Shown: positions 9,468 to 17,040, numbered from the stretch's first letter. The stretch is DNA of 64,000 nucleotides from an uncultured Clostridia bacterium (GCA_934748015.1 CAKVHF010000001.1:372001-436000), one strand, 5' to 3'. Program-made: numbers and translations. Notes: generated by a model not told the origin, from the sequence alone.

Positions 9468-9552
9468 AAAAAATCACCTAGCGGATTGGGGTGAACCCCA
9501 AAAGTTAGACAACTTTAGGAGGTTCACTTCAGAATGCTAAGTGATTTTTTTT
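9468..9552 (+). repeat. Nested palindrome with IS3-like core, acting as terminator
   Basis: Outer arms AAAATCAC-TAGC and GCTA-GTGATTTT enclose a second hairpin made of GTGAACC (9491-9497) with GGTTCAC (9521-9527) and AAAGTT (9501-9506) with AACTTT (9511-9516). A run of T follows, so it can terminate the small gene upstream. From memory, the core resembles terminal inverted repeats of IS3/IS150-group elements (GTGAACCCCAAAAGTTAGAC). No transposase is present, so it may be a solo end or a miniature derivative. Confidence 0.6.
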
Positions 9553-9640
9553 ATTTTTAATGTTTTGTTCTAATCAATACTTTTTTCAATGCATTTGCAA
9601 CAAAAAAACCTAAATCGAAAATTACGACTTAGGCTTATGT

Positions 9641-9727
9641 TGGTGCCGAAGACCGGACTTGAACCGGTACGATATTGCTACCGCAGGATTTTAAGTCCTG
9701 TGCGTCTGCCTGTTCCGCCACTTCGGC
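9641..9727 (-). tRNA. tRNA-Leu (anticodon TAA)
   Basis: Complete cloverleaf with long variable arm and encoded CCA. Acceptor GCCGAAG pairs with CTTCGGC. The anticodon loop in GGACTTAAAATCC reads TAA. Confidence 0.95.
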
Positions 9728-9736
9728 AAAACTAAT

Positions 9737-9811
9737 TGGAGGCACCATTCAGATTTGAACTGAAGAATGAAGGTTTTGCAGACCTTTGCCTTACCACTTG
9801 GCTATGGTGCC
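9737..9811 (-). tRNA. tRNA-Cys (anticodon GCA)
   Basis: Acceptor GGCACCA pairs with TGGTGCC. The anticodon arm AAGGTCTGCAAAACCTT reads GCA. CCA is encoded. Confidence 0.95.
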
Positions 9812-9863
9812 ACATCCAATATATTATATTCAAAAAAAAATATTTTTGCTATAATTAAAAAAA

Positions 9864-9938
9864 TGGAGCGGAAGACGAGATTCGAACTCGCGACATTCGC
9901 CTTGGCAAGGCGACGCTCTACCACTGAGCCACTCCCGC
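9864..9938 (-). tRNA. tRNA-Gly (anticodon GCC)
   Basis: Acceptor GCGGGAG pairs with CTTCCGC, including a G-U pair. The anticodon arm TCGCCTTGCCAAGGCGA reads GCC. CCA is encoded. Confidence 0.95.
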
Positions 9939-9997
9939 ATACAATTAATAATATTATAGCCTGCTCTATCAGGAACAGGCATTGTGTTAAAAATAAA

Positions 9998-10073
9998 TGG
10001 TGGAAGTTATAGGACTCGAACCTATGACCCCCTGCTTGTAAGGCAGATGCTCTACCAACTGAGCTAAACTTCC
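9998..10073 (-). tRNA. tRNA-Val (anticodon TAC)
   Basis: Acceptor GGAAGTT pairs with AACTTCC. The anticodon loop CTTACAA reads TAC. CCA is encoded. This is the first transcribed member of the four-tRNA run. Confidence 0.95.
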
Positions 10074-10328
10074 AAAGTTTTCCGCATCTCAAATCAATGC
10101 TCTATTACTATATCAAATAAATTATACAAATGCAAGCGTTTTTTATAAATTTTTTCAAAAATTTTTTCACCACACAATCTATTAATTTATTACGATAAAT
10201 AATATATATTTTTCCAGCAAAAAAGTCAACAAAAAATTAATTGTTTTTAAAAATATTTCTATATATTTTTACCTTAATAACATTACTAACAAAAATCCGC
10301 AAAATGTCCTATATTATGCCCAATTTGT

Positions 10329-10358
10329 TTGACTATCAAATTGCTTATGTTGTATGAT
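10329..10358 (+). promoter_or_regulatory. SigA-type promoter giving a near-leaderless mRNA
   Basis: TTGACT (10329-10334) and TATGAT (10353-10358) are spaced by 18 bases. The ATG at 10365 starts 6 bases after the -10 box, where the transcription start is expected. No Shine-Dalgarno fits between them. Confidence 0.5.
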
Positions 10359-10364
10359 ATAGGT

Positions 10365-11012
10365 ATGAAAACAAATACTAAATTTTATTATATATTTATC
10401 AATATCAAAGGTGCATTATACACCGCAGACTGGATCAAATTTATTCAATCCGCTGTAGACCAAGACAATCCAGAATATAAGGGAGTACTAGACAAGATGC
10501 TTGCTAAACACCCCGACTGGATCGGATACTACAAGGCACAAGGCTACACTAAAAGTAAATCTATAAGAAAAATCTGCCCTTATAACATCGACTCTCTTAA
10601 CAGACTGATTGATGATCTGAAATTGGACTATGGTGTAAACCTAGTTATCACATCACAGAAATGGAAAGACGGTTTCGACATGAAGACAGTTCCTGCGCTT
10701 GTCAAAAACGGCCTTAACTACAAGGAACTAAACATTGATAAGACCGATACCTTTGCTCACGACACTGTAGACGGCATACACCAATATCTGTCCCAAGTAG
10801 GCAATCCAGATACATATGTGGTTGTAGATTATGATGACGAAGTATGCAGTGCTTTTGATCATAGCAAAGTAATAAAGGTAGACCAATTCCACAACGGACT
10901 AGACGATAAGAGTGTAGACGAATATCTAGATAGCCTTATGGACGAAATGCCCGAAGAGGTCGCAAGTGGCGTAAGCATGCTAGACGATTTCAATATTCAA
11001 TACACAAACTAA
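10365..11012 (+). CDS. HAD-like protein with lost catalytic aspartates
   Basis: A 215-residue protein that looks like the compact HAD domain of the Swiss-army-knife (SAK) RNA-repair group. An N-terminal strand ends in a FxxxxGxxx loop, LNRLIDDLKLDYGVNLVITS fits the second strand and conserved S/T motif, and a late acidic strand VVVDYDDE follows. The nucleophile loop reads FINIKGALY where active enzymes have FLDIDGVLN, so both aspartates are replaced and phosphatase activity is doubtful. I start it at the ATG at 10365; the longer frame has no ribosome binding site. It lies alone between tRNAs and the SipW-like locus. Confidence 0.6.
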   Translation: MKTNTKFYYIFINIKGALYTADWIKFIQSAVDQDNPEYKGVLDKMLAKHPDWIGYYKAQGYTKSKSIRKICPYNIDSLNRLIDDLKLDYGVNLVITSQKWKDGFDMKTVPALVKNGLNYKELNIDKTDTFAHDTVDGIHQYLSQVGNPDTYVVVDYDDEVCSAFDHSKVIKVDQFHNGLDDKSVDEYLDSLMDEMPEEVASGVSMLDDFNIQYTN

Positions 11013-11157
11013 ATCAATATTGCAAATATTATACAATCCAAGTGATGAGGAATTGTTTATTATATTCACAAATCAATTTGCTGAACGCAAATTCATTATT
11101 ACTAACGGCATCTCATATCGTTACATTAAATTAAAAAATTTAAAATTGTTAACACAA

Positions 11158-11200
11158 AATAAAAGACGACATACTAGATTATATTTCTAATATGTCGTTA
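11158..11200 (-). terminator. Intrinsic terminator after the SipW-like gene
   Basis: Stem ACGACAT/ATGTCGT (11166-11172 with 11192-11198), extended by TAGA/TCTA, with a T-rich tract on the minus strand. The rest of 11013-11157 shows no gene. Confidence 0.75.
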
Positions 11201-11206
11201 TTTTTG

Positions 11207-12634
11207 TTATTTATCTTGTTCGGAGTTGGAATTCTTAGGCAATTTAGGAAGTTTCGCTTCTTCAAATAACTTAACAGACTCTTTGATATCTATATTAGCT
11301 AGATTATCACCTACTGGAGTTGTCAATGTACTTTTCTCAATCTGCTCAACAATTTCCTTTGCTTCCTTACTTTTGTGTGGACCTATATGCAGTGTCTCAC
11401 CTTTCTTCAATTTTACTTTTGCATTCTTCAAAGACATCTTCTGATCCAACTCAGCATACTCTTCGGTTGTCTTAAATTGATTGGATCTCTTAGTTATCTC
11501 TTTCAGTTTCTTTATTGTCTTGTCTTCTCTTCTCTCTATGTCACGCAACTTCTTGTGATACTCGTTGATATTAGCCTGACTAGGATTCTTCTCCAATATG
11601 ACAGCATACTCACTCTTCAATGCCTGTCTCTCTTCGTCAAAGTGCATTAACATCTTTTGTTTAATGTAATACTTCTTCATATACTGGATATCCTTAGGCG
11701 ACTGCCACAGATAACTAACAGACTCTATGCGTTCTTGCGGTGTCAACTGTGCTAGCACCTTATATTTAGTCCTCTTAGACATCCTGTATCCTATGTGATT
11801 GGCAATACATACTGGATCGGTCAGACTTAGTTTGCCATTAAGGACATTATCTTCTAGACCTGCTAGTTGCAACCCCTTTAATACATCTAAGAATACCATA
11901 AACATGAATACAATAAGTGGGATACAAATCAGTACAATTATGCCCATTGTGCTAGCAAATATCTTAAATATTCCTAGTAGAATAGGGCTACTATTCTCAT
12001 AATACTTACCTACTATAACATCTTCACTGATCCAATAACCGTCATATATTTGCTTACCAAAGGAATCTGTGTTGCTAGATCCGTAAGTACGGAAATACAA
12101 CTTACCATCTTCACCTTGTCTGATCTCTCTGATGTGGTGAAATACTATGTTACAATCCAGTCTACCAGCATTCTTGATAGCAGTATTCTGACCACCAAAG
12201 AATTGATCAAACGATAGACTTATATTTTCGTTTTCTGCAGTAGCTTGAGCCACAGTGTAGACTGTAAATTCTCGTGAAATCTTATCATCTATCGTTGAGT
12301 CAAAATATCTATAATATGCTATTATGTCGCCCCTAACCTGTATCTTACCATCTTCGCCCAACTGGTCACCCTTCAATGCACGTGGGTTAACCTTCTTAAC
12401 CATAACCATGTCCCAAGCATTGAAGCCAGACTTGGTCATTGATCCAGTAGGCGCTATTGTAACTACCGAATATCCTGCCACGCTAGACACGATATTATTA
12501 AGCTTACACCTAAGCGTAGATATACATACAACACCACATAGCACTACGATGAACCAACATATTATGTTAACTATTATACTGATCACCTTCTCCACTGGTG
12601 TCTTAGGTCTCTTAATTACCTCAATATACTCCAT
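11207..12634 (-). CDS. SipW-type signal peptidase I with long C-terminal extension
   Basis: The 475-residue protein has an N-terminal membrane segment (about 16-42) followed by signal-peptidase motifs: APTGSM with the nucleophile Ser65, WDMVMVKKV, RGDIIAYY, then VFHH (His166/167) where bacterial type I enzymes carry Lys. The Ser-His arrangement is typical of the SipW/ER-type family, which in Bacillus processes TasA. A second membrane segment (about 219-250) is followed by a roughly 225-residue, Lys/Glu-rich, helical cytoplasmic tail not found in ordinary SipW. It is the second gene after a membrane-anchored partner 26 bases upstream, and three TasA-like genes follow further upstream. Probable substrates are those paralogues; this is inferred from context. 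Confidence 0.8.
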   Translation of the reverse strand: MEYIEVIKRPKTPVEKVISIIVNIICWFIVVLCGVVCISTLRCKLNNIVSSVAGYSVVTIAPTGSMTKSGFNAWDMVMVKKVNPRALKGDQLGEDGKIQVRGDIIAYYRYFDSTIDDKISREFTVYTVAQATAENENISLSFDQFFGGQNTAIKNAGRLDCNIVFHHIREIRQGEDGKLYFRTYGSSNTDSFGKQIYDGYWISEDVIVGKYYENSSPILLGIFKIFASTMGIIVLICIPLIVFMFMVFLDVLKGLQLAGLEDNVLNGKLSLTDPVCIANHIGYRMSKRTKYKVLAQLTPQERIESVSYLWQSPKDIQYMKKYYIKQKMLMHFDEERQALKSEYAVILEKNPSQANINEYHKKLRDIERREDKTIKKLKEITKRSNQFKTTEEYAELDQKMSLKNAKVKLKKGETLHIGPHKSKEAKEIVEQIEKSTLTTPVGDNLANIDIKESVKLFEEAKLPKLPKNSNSEQDK

Positions 12635-12660
12635 TATATCACTGTCCTAAATATCTTATC

Positions 12661-13785
12661 TTACTTGTATAATTCCAATTGAAAATTGTATGCACACACC
12701 GCATCCTTAGCAGTGTCATACACACTTAGTTCCACTCTCATGTTAAGTGTCTTACCACCTGCAATACTCAATAATTCTGATATAGCAAAATTGTCCATTG
12801 CATTCTCACCCGCCTGCATATCTGCCTCGCTAGTATAATACTTACCACCTGCAACGTAGTATGCTAGTTGAGTTGCACTAGCTTCACCTTGATGTTTGTA
12901 ATAAAACAATATCTTGAAGTTGTCATCATTATCGCCACCCTTGGCAATGTCCAATTTGATGGCATCACTAGAATTGTTGGTGAAAGAGAAAAACAATGTT
13001 ACGACACCGGTCGAACCAATCCTGTTTATTTCACTTATCTCAAACTTCTCAGTACGGTTCTGACCGCTTTTAAACGACTTATCTTCCTTATCCTTGCCAT
13101 TAACCTTGATATCGCTATCACTGCCGATTACTTGACACTGCAAGGACATTGTCATATCTACATTCTTGTGCTGAACCATAATTACAGTACTATTGGCAGA
13201 GTTAAGGAAATATACCATTCCGCCACCAAGTGCTAAAACTATAAGCAATAATATAGCAATCAGAACTTTACCTTTCTTGCCTTTCTTAGCCTTTGGCTCT
13301 GTATCGCCTATTGCAGAACTAGTTGCTTTATTGGACTTATCCTTGTCAGCATGTTTGTCATGTTTGTGCTTGCTTGCGTTGTCCAGATCATTGCCATGCA
13401 CATTAGTTTGCTCAACACCTGCGTCATCTAGTTTTCCTTCTTGTGTCTCAGATGTTATATTGTCACTGACCTCATCATCACCATTCGTATCAATCACAGA
13501 ACTCTGTGACACATTGATATGTTCATAAGTAGTATCATCAGCAGAGGATGTATCCTCTTTCTCTTCCCGTTCTATGTAGGATTTGCCACCAAAAACAGCC
13601 TTAGACTGATTACTGTCTACTGCATTAGTTTTATCGTCTGTCTTGGTCTCTTCCGCCTCGGCTTTCTTCTTGTTACGCTTGTATGCATTATAACGCATAA
13701 TCTCAGCCATGTCGGCTACTTCTTGACCACGCTCGATAAACTCTTTGTTATACCTATCCTTATCGTTTCCTAAATTTTCATTCAT
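12661..13785 (-). CDS. Single-pass membrane protein with charged cytoplasmic region and TasA-like ectodomain
   Basis: The 374-residue protein has about 170 N-terminal residues rich in Asp/Glu/Lys/His, with no signal peptide, then a Lys-rich patch (KAKKGKKGK) and a membrane span near 173-193. The external domain follows. It begins MVQHKNVDMTMSLQCQV and ends MRVELSVYDTAKDAVCAYNFQLELY, which parallels the beta-sandwich layout of the three small secreted paralogues nearby (compare SMKVTY..VQCSI and VVLAVNDTS). It may be the membrane base or chaperone of a fibre. It is 26 bases before the SipW-like gene, hence an operon. The ribosome binding site is weak. Confidence 0.6.
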   Translation of the reverse strand: MNENLGNDKDRYNKEFIERGQEVADMAEIMRYNAYKRNKKKAEAEETKTDDKTNAVDSNQSKAVFGGKSYIEREEKEDTSSADDTTYEHINVSQSSVIDTNGDDEVSDNITSETQEGKLDDAGVEQTNVHGNDLDNASKHKHDKHADKDKSNKATSSAIGDTEPKAKKGKKGKVLIAILLLIVLALGGGMVYFLNSANSTVIMVQHKNVDMTMSLQCQVIGSDSDIKVNGKDKEDKSFKSGQNRTEKFEISEINRIGSTGVVTLFFSFTNNSSDAIKLDIAKGGDNDDNFKILFYYKHQGEASATQLAYYVAGGKYYTSEADMQAGENAMDNFAISELLSIAGGKTLNMRVELSVYDTAKDAVCAYNFQLELYK

Positions 13786-13889
13786 ATCTATCTACTTTCT
13801 ATATATTCAATTATTTTGCTTTCTACTTGTTGTTCGCTACCAACCAACAAGTCTTATATCATAATTACAGAAAAAATAATATGTAATCT

Positions 13890-13938
13890 AAAAAAACATA
13901 CAAGCAACATCTATCGCCTTCACAACCAATAGATGTTG
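13890..13938 (-). terminator. Intrinsic terminator after the first TasA-like gene
   Basis: A perfect 10-bp stem (13905-13914 with 13929-13938). On the minus strand it leads into CTTGTATGTTTTTTT. Confidence 0.75.
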
Positions 13939-13992
13939 TCTTGATGTCTAATAATAACATCTGTCCAACAATATTATGCTGGACTTATGCTA

Positions 13993-14673
13993 TTATGCTG
14001 TCTCGTTACGAGTAATCTGGATAACTAGATTAGCAGTCAAATTGCCTGCTACTGATGTATCATTAACAGCTAGTACAACATAGAATGTTACACCTTCGTT
14101 AGTAGCACCAGCAGAAGTATCTACAGTAGGTACACTATTGTTAGTATAAGTTCTAACAGGTGTTCCATTCAATGCACTTACAGCATCAGCCTCTGTGCTA
14201 GCAACAGAAACCTTAATATTGGACTTATCTTCACCCTCTTCAGTGTTAGATACAGTAGCTTCAATCTTGAATGTATTGGTTGTACTAGCATCGTATGTTG
14301 CTGTGTTCTTGATAGTGAACTTGTATACTGCTCTACCAGCAGCTGTCAACTCTACTTCTTTGAAATCAACACTACCGATTGAACTATTAGTATCTGTAGC
14401 ACTAATGTTAAGTGTTTTGTTATCTAGTGTGTAATCGTCACCATCTTTGATCATGATAGTTTTGCCAGTCTCTGTTTCACCATACTTCTTATCATAAGAC
14501 AATCCAGATGCTTCAATAGAACATTGAACATTAGTAGCCTTATAGGTAACCTTCATGGAGTTGTTAACATTAACCTGACTAGCAACTATAACAAGACCTA
14601 CAGCAAGACCAATGATTGCCATAATCAATATAGCTATAATAATACTCATAGCAACTTTTGATTTAGAATTCAT
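13993..14673 (-). CDS. TasA/camelysin-like secreted protein, paralogue 1
   Basis: The 226-residue protein has a hydrophobic N-terminal segment (8-31) with no AxA site, as expected of SipW substrates. Thr/Ser/Ala-rich beta-strand sequence follows. It shares with paralogue 3 the line SMKVTY..(V)QCSI right after the membrane segment. All three paralogues share an AVYxFxIxNT block mid-protein and a final V.L.V.D block. The layout fits TasA/CalY-type fibre or surface subunits. AGGAG precedes the ATG, a long untranslated leader lies upstream and a terminator follows, so it is transcribed alone. Fibre formation is inferred. Confidence 0.65.
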   Translation of the reverse strand: MNSKSKVAMSIIIAILIMAIIGLAVGLVIVASQVNVNNSMKVTYKATNVQCSIEASGLSYDKKYGETETGKTIMIKDGDDYTLDNKTLNISATDTNSSIGSVDFKEVELTAAGRAVYKFTIKNTATYDASTTNTFKIEATVSNTEEGEDKSNIKVSVASTEADAVSALNGTPVRTYTNNSVPTVDTSAGATNEGVTFYVVLAVNDTSVAGNLTANLVIQITRNETA

Positions 14674-14890
14674 TTTCGATTTTCTCCTGTTTATAATGAT
14701 TTGTTTTGCTTAATTGTCGATAATACTAAGCCTTTATCACGCCAATACAATAATACAATCAGTTATCTGTGAAGTGACTATTATTTGATTGCTTACCCCA
14801 TTAGACCCAAAGAGCCTATCATCAACAATTACAAATAGCATAGCTATACTATTTTTGCCTAAATATAGTTTGCACTATAATAGACAATAT
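14674..14890 (-). promoter_or_regulatory. Long 5' leader of TasA-like paralogue 1
   Basis: About 200 bases without a gene precede this start. The minus strand holds a GATAA/TTATC hairpin and a segment AGTCACTTCACAGATA resembling the loop region CTATCGCTTCACGGATAG in the leader of paralogue 3. It does not fit any riboswitch class I know by eye. The -10/-35 position is unclear in the very AT-rich 14880-14945. Confidence 0.35.
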
Positions 14891-14955
14891 TATTTTATAA
14901 TATATTATTTAATATACAAAACAAATTGCGGTTGTTTTTAAAATAATTTGTTACA

Positions 14956-14992
14956 AACAAAAAAACATGTGCCATAATACAAGGAACATGTT
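14956..14992 (-). terminator. Intrinsic terminator after TasA-like paralogue 2
   Basis: Stem AACATGT (14964-14970) with ACATGTT (14986-14992) and seven T following on the minus strand. Confidence 0.65.
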
Positions 14993-15048
14993 GATTGTAA
15001 ATTGTAAATAACTATGTAAATTGCTCTATATTTAAGTTGTAGCAAACA

Positions 15049-15639
15049 TTATGCAACAGATGTAGGACGATCTTCAGAGATCTTGATACTGAAATTAGCA
15101 TTCAACTCAGCATCTAAGCATGGATCTGCAACAGACAATACTATAACTAGCCTCTTAGTCTCACCATTGCCTATACCACCTATATAGCAACTATCTGTCT
15201 CAACAGCACTAGCCTCTGTCTCACCCATCCTAACCATTATATTGTATCCAGTGGAAGAGTCTAACAACTCTGCCTCTATCTTGATATCACACAATCTAGA
15301 GATAGTAATATTGTGTACTGCAAATATGTATACCGCATAGCCTAGCCCATTGTTACCTAGTGTTACATCAGCAAAATCTATCGCCTGTGACACAGCACGC
15401 TTGTCATCAAATGTAATATCTTTGTCACCTACTACACCTATCTCGGTTACATTCTCGTTATGCAACCAACCCTCTGCAGTAATTCTGCAACCAACTCTAC
15501 CAACCGAATAACTTACCTGCATAGACTTTGCTACAGGATCAGCATTGTATACATATACTATACCCATTGACAATCCCGCTATCATGACAGTCATAACTAT
15601 ACACGATACCGCTATCAATATCTTATTTCTCAATTTCAT
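15049..15639 (-). CDS. TasA/camelysin-like secreted protein, paralogue 2
   Basis: A 196-residue divergent member of the local family. A hydrophobic segment follows MKLRNK, then SMQVSYSVGRVGCRITAEG parallels the SMKVTY..VQCSI line of the other two. AVYIFAVHNI and LVIVLSVAD match the later shared blocks. I start it at the ATG at 15639, eight bases after AGGG. An upstream in-frame TTG or ATG would add thirteen residues without a ribosome binding site. It has its own terminator and leader. It has four cysteines after the membrane segment, more than the single one in each neighbour. Confidence 0.6.
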   Translation of the reverse strand: MKLRNKILIAVSCIVMTVMIAGLSMGIVYVYNADPVAKSMQVSYSVGRVGCRITAEGWLHNENVTEIGVVGDKDITFDDKRAVSQAIDFADVTLGNNGLGYAVYIFAVHNITISRLCDIKIEAELLDSSTGYNIMVRMGETEASAVETDSCYIGGIGNGETKRLVIVLSVADPCLDAELNANFSIKISEDRPTSVA

Positions 15640-15790
15640 AATTTTTACCCTAATATTTATAATCTTTGCTCTTAGCAATATATAACATGTAGAGTATACT
15701 ACTATTTGTTATTTTTTGCAAGCAAAATGTTAAAAGTCATAATTACAAAACCAAATTATACAAAAAAATGTTTAATATATTTATCTAAAA

Positions 15791-15806
15791 TGCCTATATA
15801 TAGGCA
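15791..15806. promoter_or_regulatory. Perfect 16-bp palindrome upstream of paralogue 2
   Basis: TGCCTATATATAGGCA is fully self-complementary with no loop. It is too short to be a useful terminator and sits upstream of a TATAAT-like -10 (in TTTGTATAATTTGG on the minus strand). It looks like a dimeric regulator's operator. Confidence 0.4.
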
Positions 15807-15837
15807 TAATTAGCTTATTTGCATAATATAACACAAA

Positions 15838-15911
15838 ACGAAAAAAAAGAAGAACATCGTATATTCCGAAAGATTCTTCACGCGTTAGAATATAACTTAT
15901 TCTTCTTTTTA
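15838..15911 (-). terminator. Long two-part terminator hairpin after paralogue 3
   Basis: Outer stem AAAAAGAAGAA with TTCTTCTTTTT and inner stem TATATTC with GAATATA, followed by a T-run on the minus strand. Confidence 0.75.
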
Positions 15912-15946
15912 TTTACAAATGTTTTACCATTCACTCGGCTTAACTA

Positions 15947-16540
15947 TTAAGCACCAGCAACTTGAGTAATAGTCATAGTGATTGCTTGAGCTAATTCTGC
16001 ATTCTTAGAAGCATCAGTAACCTTCAATCTTACAACTACAGTTGCGTTAGCACCTGGCGCAATAGAAGCAATAGTGTGAGTAGCTACTTCAGTAGCACCA
16101 TCTCTTGTATCACCGATCTTAACAGTGATGTTACCAGTAGTACCAGTAAGGTCAGTCTTAACAGTGATAGCTTTAGCACCTTCAGATGCAGTATTAGTAA
16201 TAGTGAAAGTGTATACAGCTTCACTATTAGCAGTCAATGCTTGATCTTTGAATTCTAGAGCACCCATAGCACCATCAGTTGCAGTTGCATCGATAGAGAT
16301 TGGGCTAGTAGAATCCTCTTTAAGATCAATAGCAGTACCATCAGCAGCATCAACAGTTGCATAGTGAACACCAGCAGCTGCAATAGAGCATTGTACGTTG
16401 TTAGCCACGTAAGTAACCTTCATAGAAGAAGTACCAGTAGCAGTTGAAGCAACCAATACAAGACCGATTGTCAAACCGATGATAGCTAGAACCAAAACGA
16501 TACCAATAGCTGAGATAGCAATTTTTTGTTTTGAACTCAT
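15947..16540 (-). CDS. TasA/camelysin-like secreted protein, paralogue 3
   Basis: The 197-residue protein is the closest sibling of paralogue 1: MSSKQKIAISAIGIVLVLAI then a 24-residue membrane segment, SMKVTYVANNVQCSI, LEFKDQALTANSEAVYTFTI and VVVRLKVTD. It is almost entirely Ala/Thr/Val/Ile with few aromatics, like a fibre subunit. AAGGAG precedes the ATG. A well-formed -10, a leader of about 160 bases with a strong hairpin and a long terminator suggest an abundant, regulated single-gene transcript. Processing by the SipW-like enzyme is inferred. Confidence 0.65.
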   Translation of the reverse strand: MSSKQKIAISAIGIVLVLAIIGLTIGLVLVASTATGTSSMKVTYVANNVQCSIAAAGVHYATVDAADGTAIDLKEDSTSPISIDATATDGAMGALEFKDQALTANSEAVYTFTITNTASEGAKAITVKTDLTGTTGNITVKIGDTRDGATEVATHTIASIAPGANATVVVRLKVTDASKNAELAQAITMTITQVAGA

Positions 16541-16712
16541 TTGTTTTTCTCCTTGATAAAATATTTTAATTTTTTATTTAGTTGATTAACAATGATTTCC
16601 CTATCTTTAGATATCTATCCGTGAAGCGATAGTCACCTAAAGATAAGAAAAACATATAACCATTTGCGTTATAATCTAGATGCGGAAAACAACTAAGTTA
16701 TAACTGATTATA
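16541..16712 (-). promoter_or_regulatory. Promoter -10 and structured 5' leader of paralogue 3
   Basis: TATAAT lies at 16707-16712 (minus). The leader holds a hairpin with 9-bp outer stem (16602-16610 with 16637-16645), a 4x4 internal loop, a 5-bp inner stem (16615-16619 with 16628-16632) and an 8-nt loop. No T-run follows, so it is not a terminator. It may stabilise the mRNA or bind a regulator. Confidence 0.45.
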
Positions 16713-16884
16713 GTGTACACCAATTTAGCAAAAGAGCAAAACGATTTTAGACACTTTTTGTATTTTTTTTATTATATTTTTTTGTCATAATGTTTTGCGG
16801 TCTTATTACATTGTTGCATAACTATATATGATGCCAACATATTGCCTGCAGATATATTGCCAGTATTGCAGCAACTACAGTGAT

Positions 16885-17040
16885 GTGTATGGTGAGAGGG
16901 AGAGCCTATGTGACTGCAAGGGATTGCAAGTTTGCCGTAAGGCAAAGGTTGGCGATGCGATATATAAGATCGCAGAGGCAACATCACATAGGCGACCGAT
17001 ATTGACACCATATCGTGTATAGGCAGTATCACCATAAGAA
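16885..17040 (+). ncRNA. Candidate multistem structured RNA
   Basis: The stretch has no credible gene but folds compactly. A closing stem ATGGTGA/TCACCAT (16889-16895 with 17029-17035) encloses a perfect 10-bp stem GCCTATGTGA/TCACATAGGC (16904-16913 with 16984-16993). Inside are TGCAA-GGGA-TTGCA, TTTGCC-GTAA-GGCAAA and GCGAT/ATCGC. A last stem CGATAT/ATATCG is at 16997-17015. Both tetraloops are GNRA only when read on the plus strand, which sets the direction. A weak hairpin GAAGTTA/TAACTTC near 17049-17082 may end the transcript. The raiA-motif class is one candidate to test; I could not confirm it. Confidence 0.55.

Noticed and set aside
9802..10092. Minus-strand frame of 96 codons
   Set aside because: It runs through the tRNA-Gly and tRNA-Val genes; its typical GSSSVVERRLAKANVASSNLV-like sequence is the well-known translation of tRNA.
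11207..12634. LepB-type (Ser/Lys) signal peptidase
   Set aside because: The catalytic Lys position is occupied by His, which points to the SipW/ER-type branch.
16541..16712. Cyclic-di-GMP riboswitch before a biofilm-like gene
   Set aside because: The conserved GEMM-I and c-di-GMP-II sequence blocks are not present; only a simple hairpin is visible.
16828..17022. Frame of 64 codons within the candidate RNA
   Set aside because: No ribosome binding site, and its sequence is fully explained by paired stems of the structured RNA.
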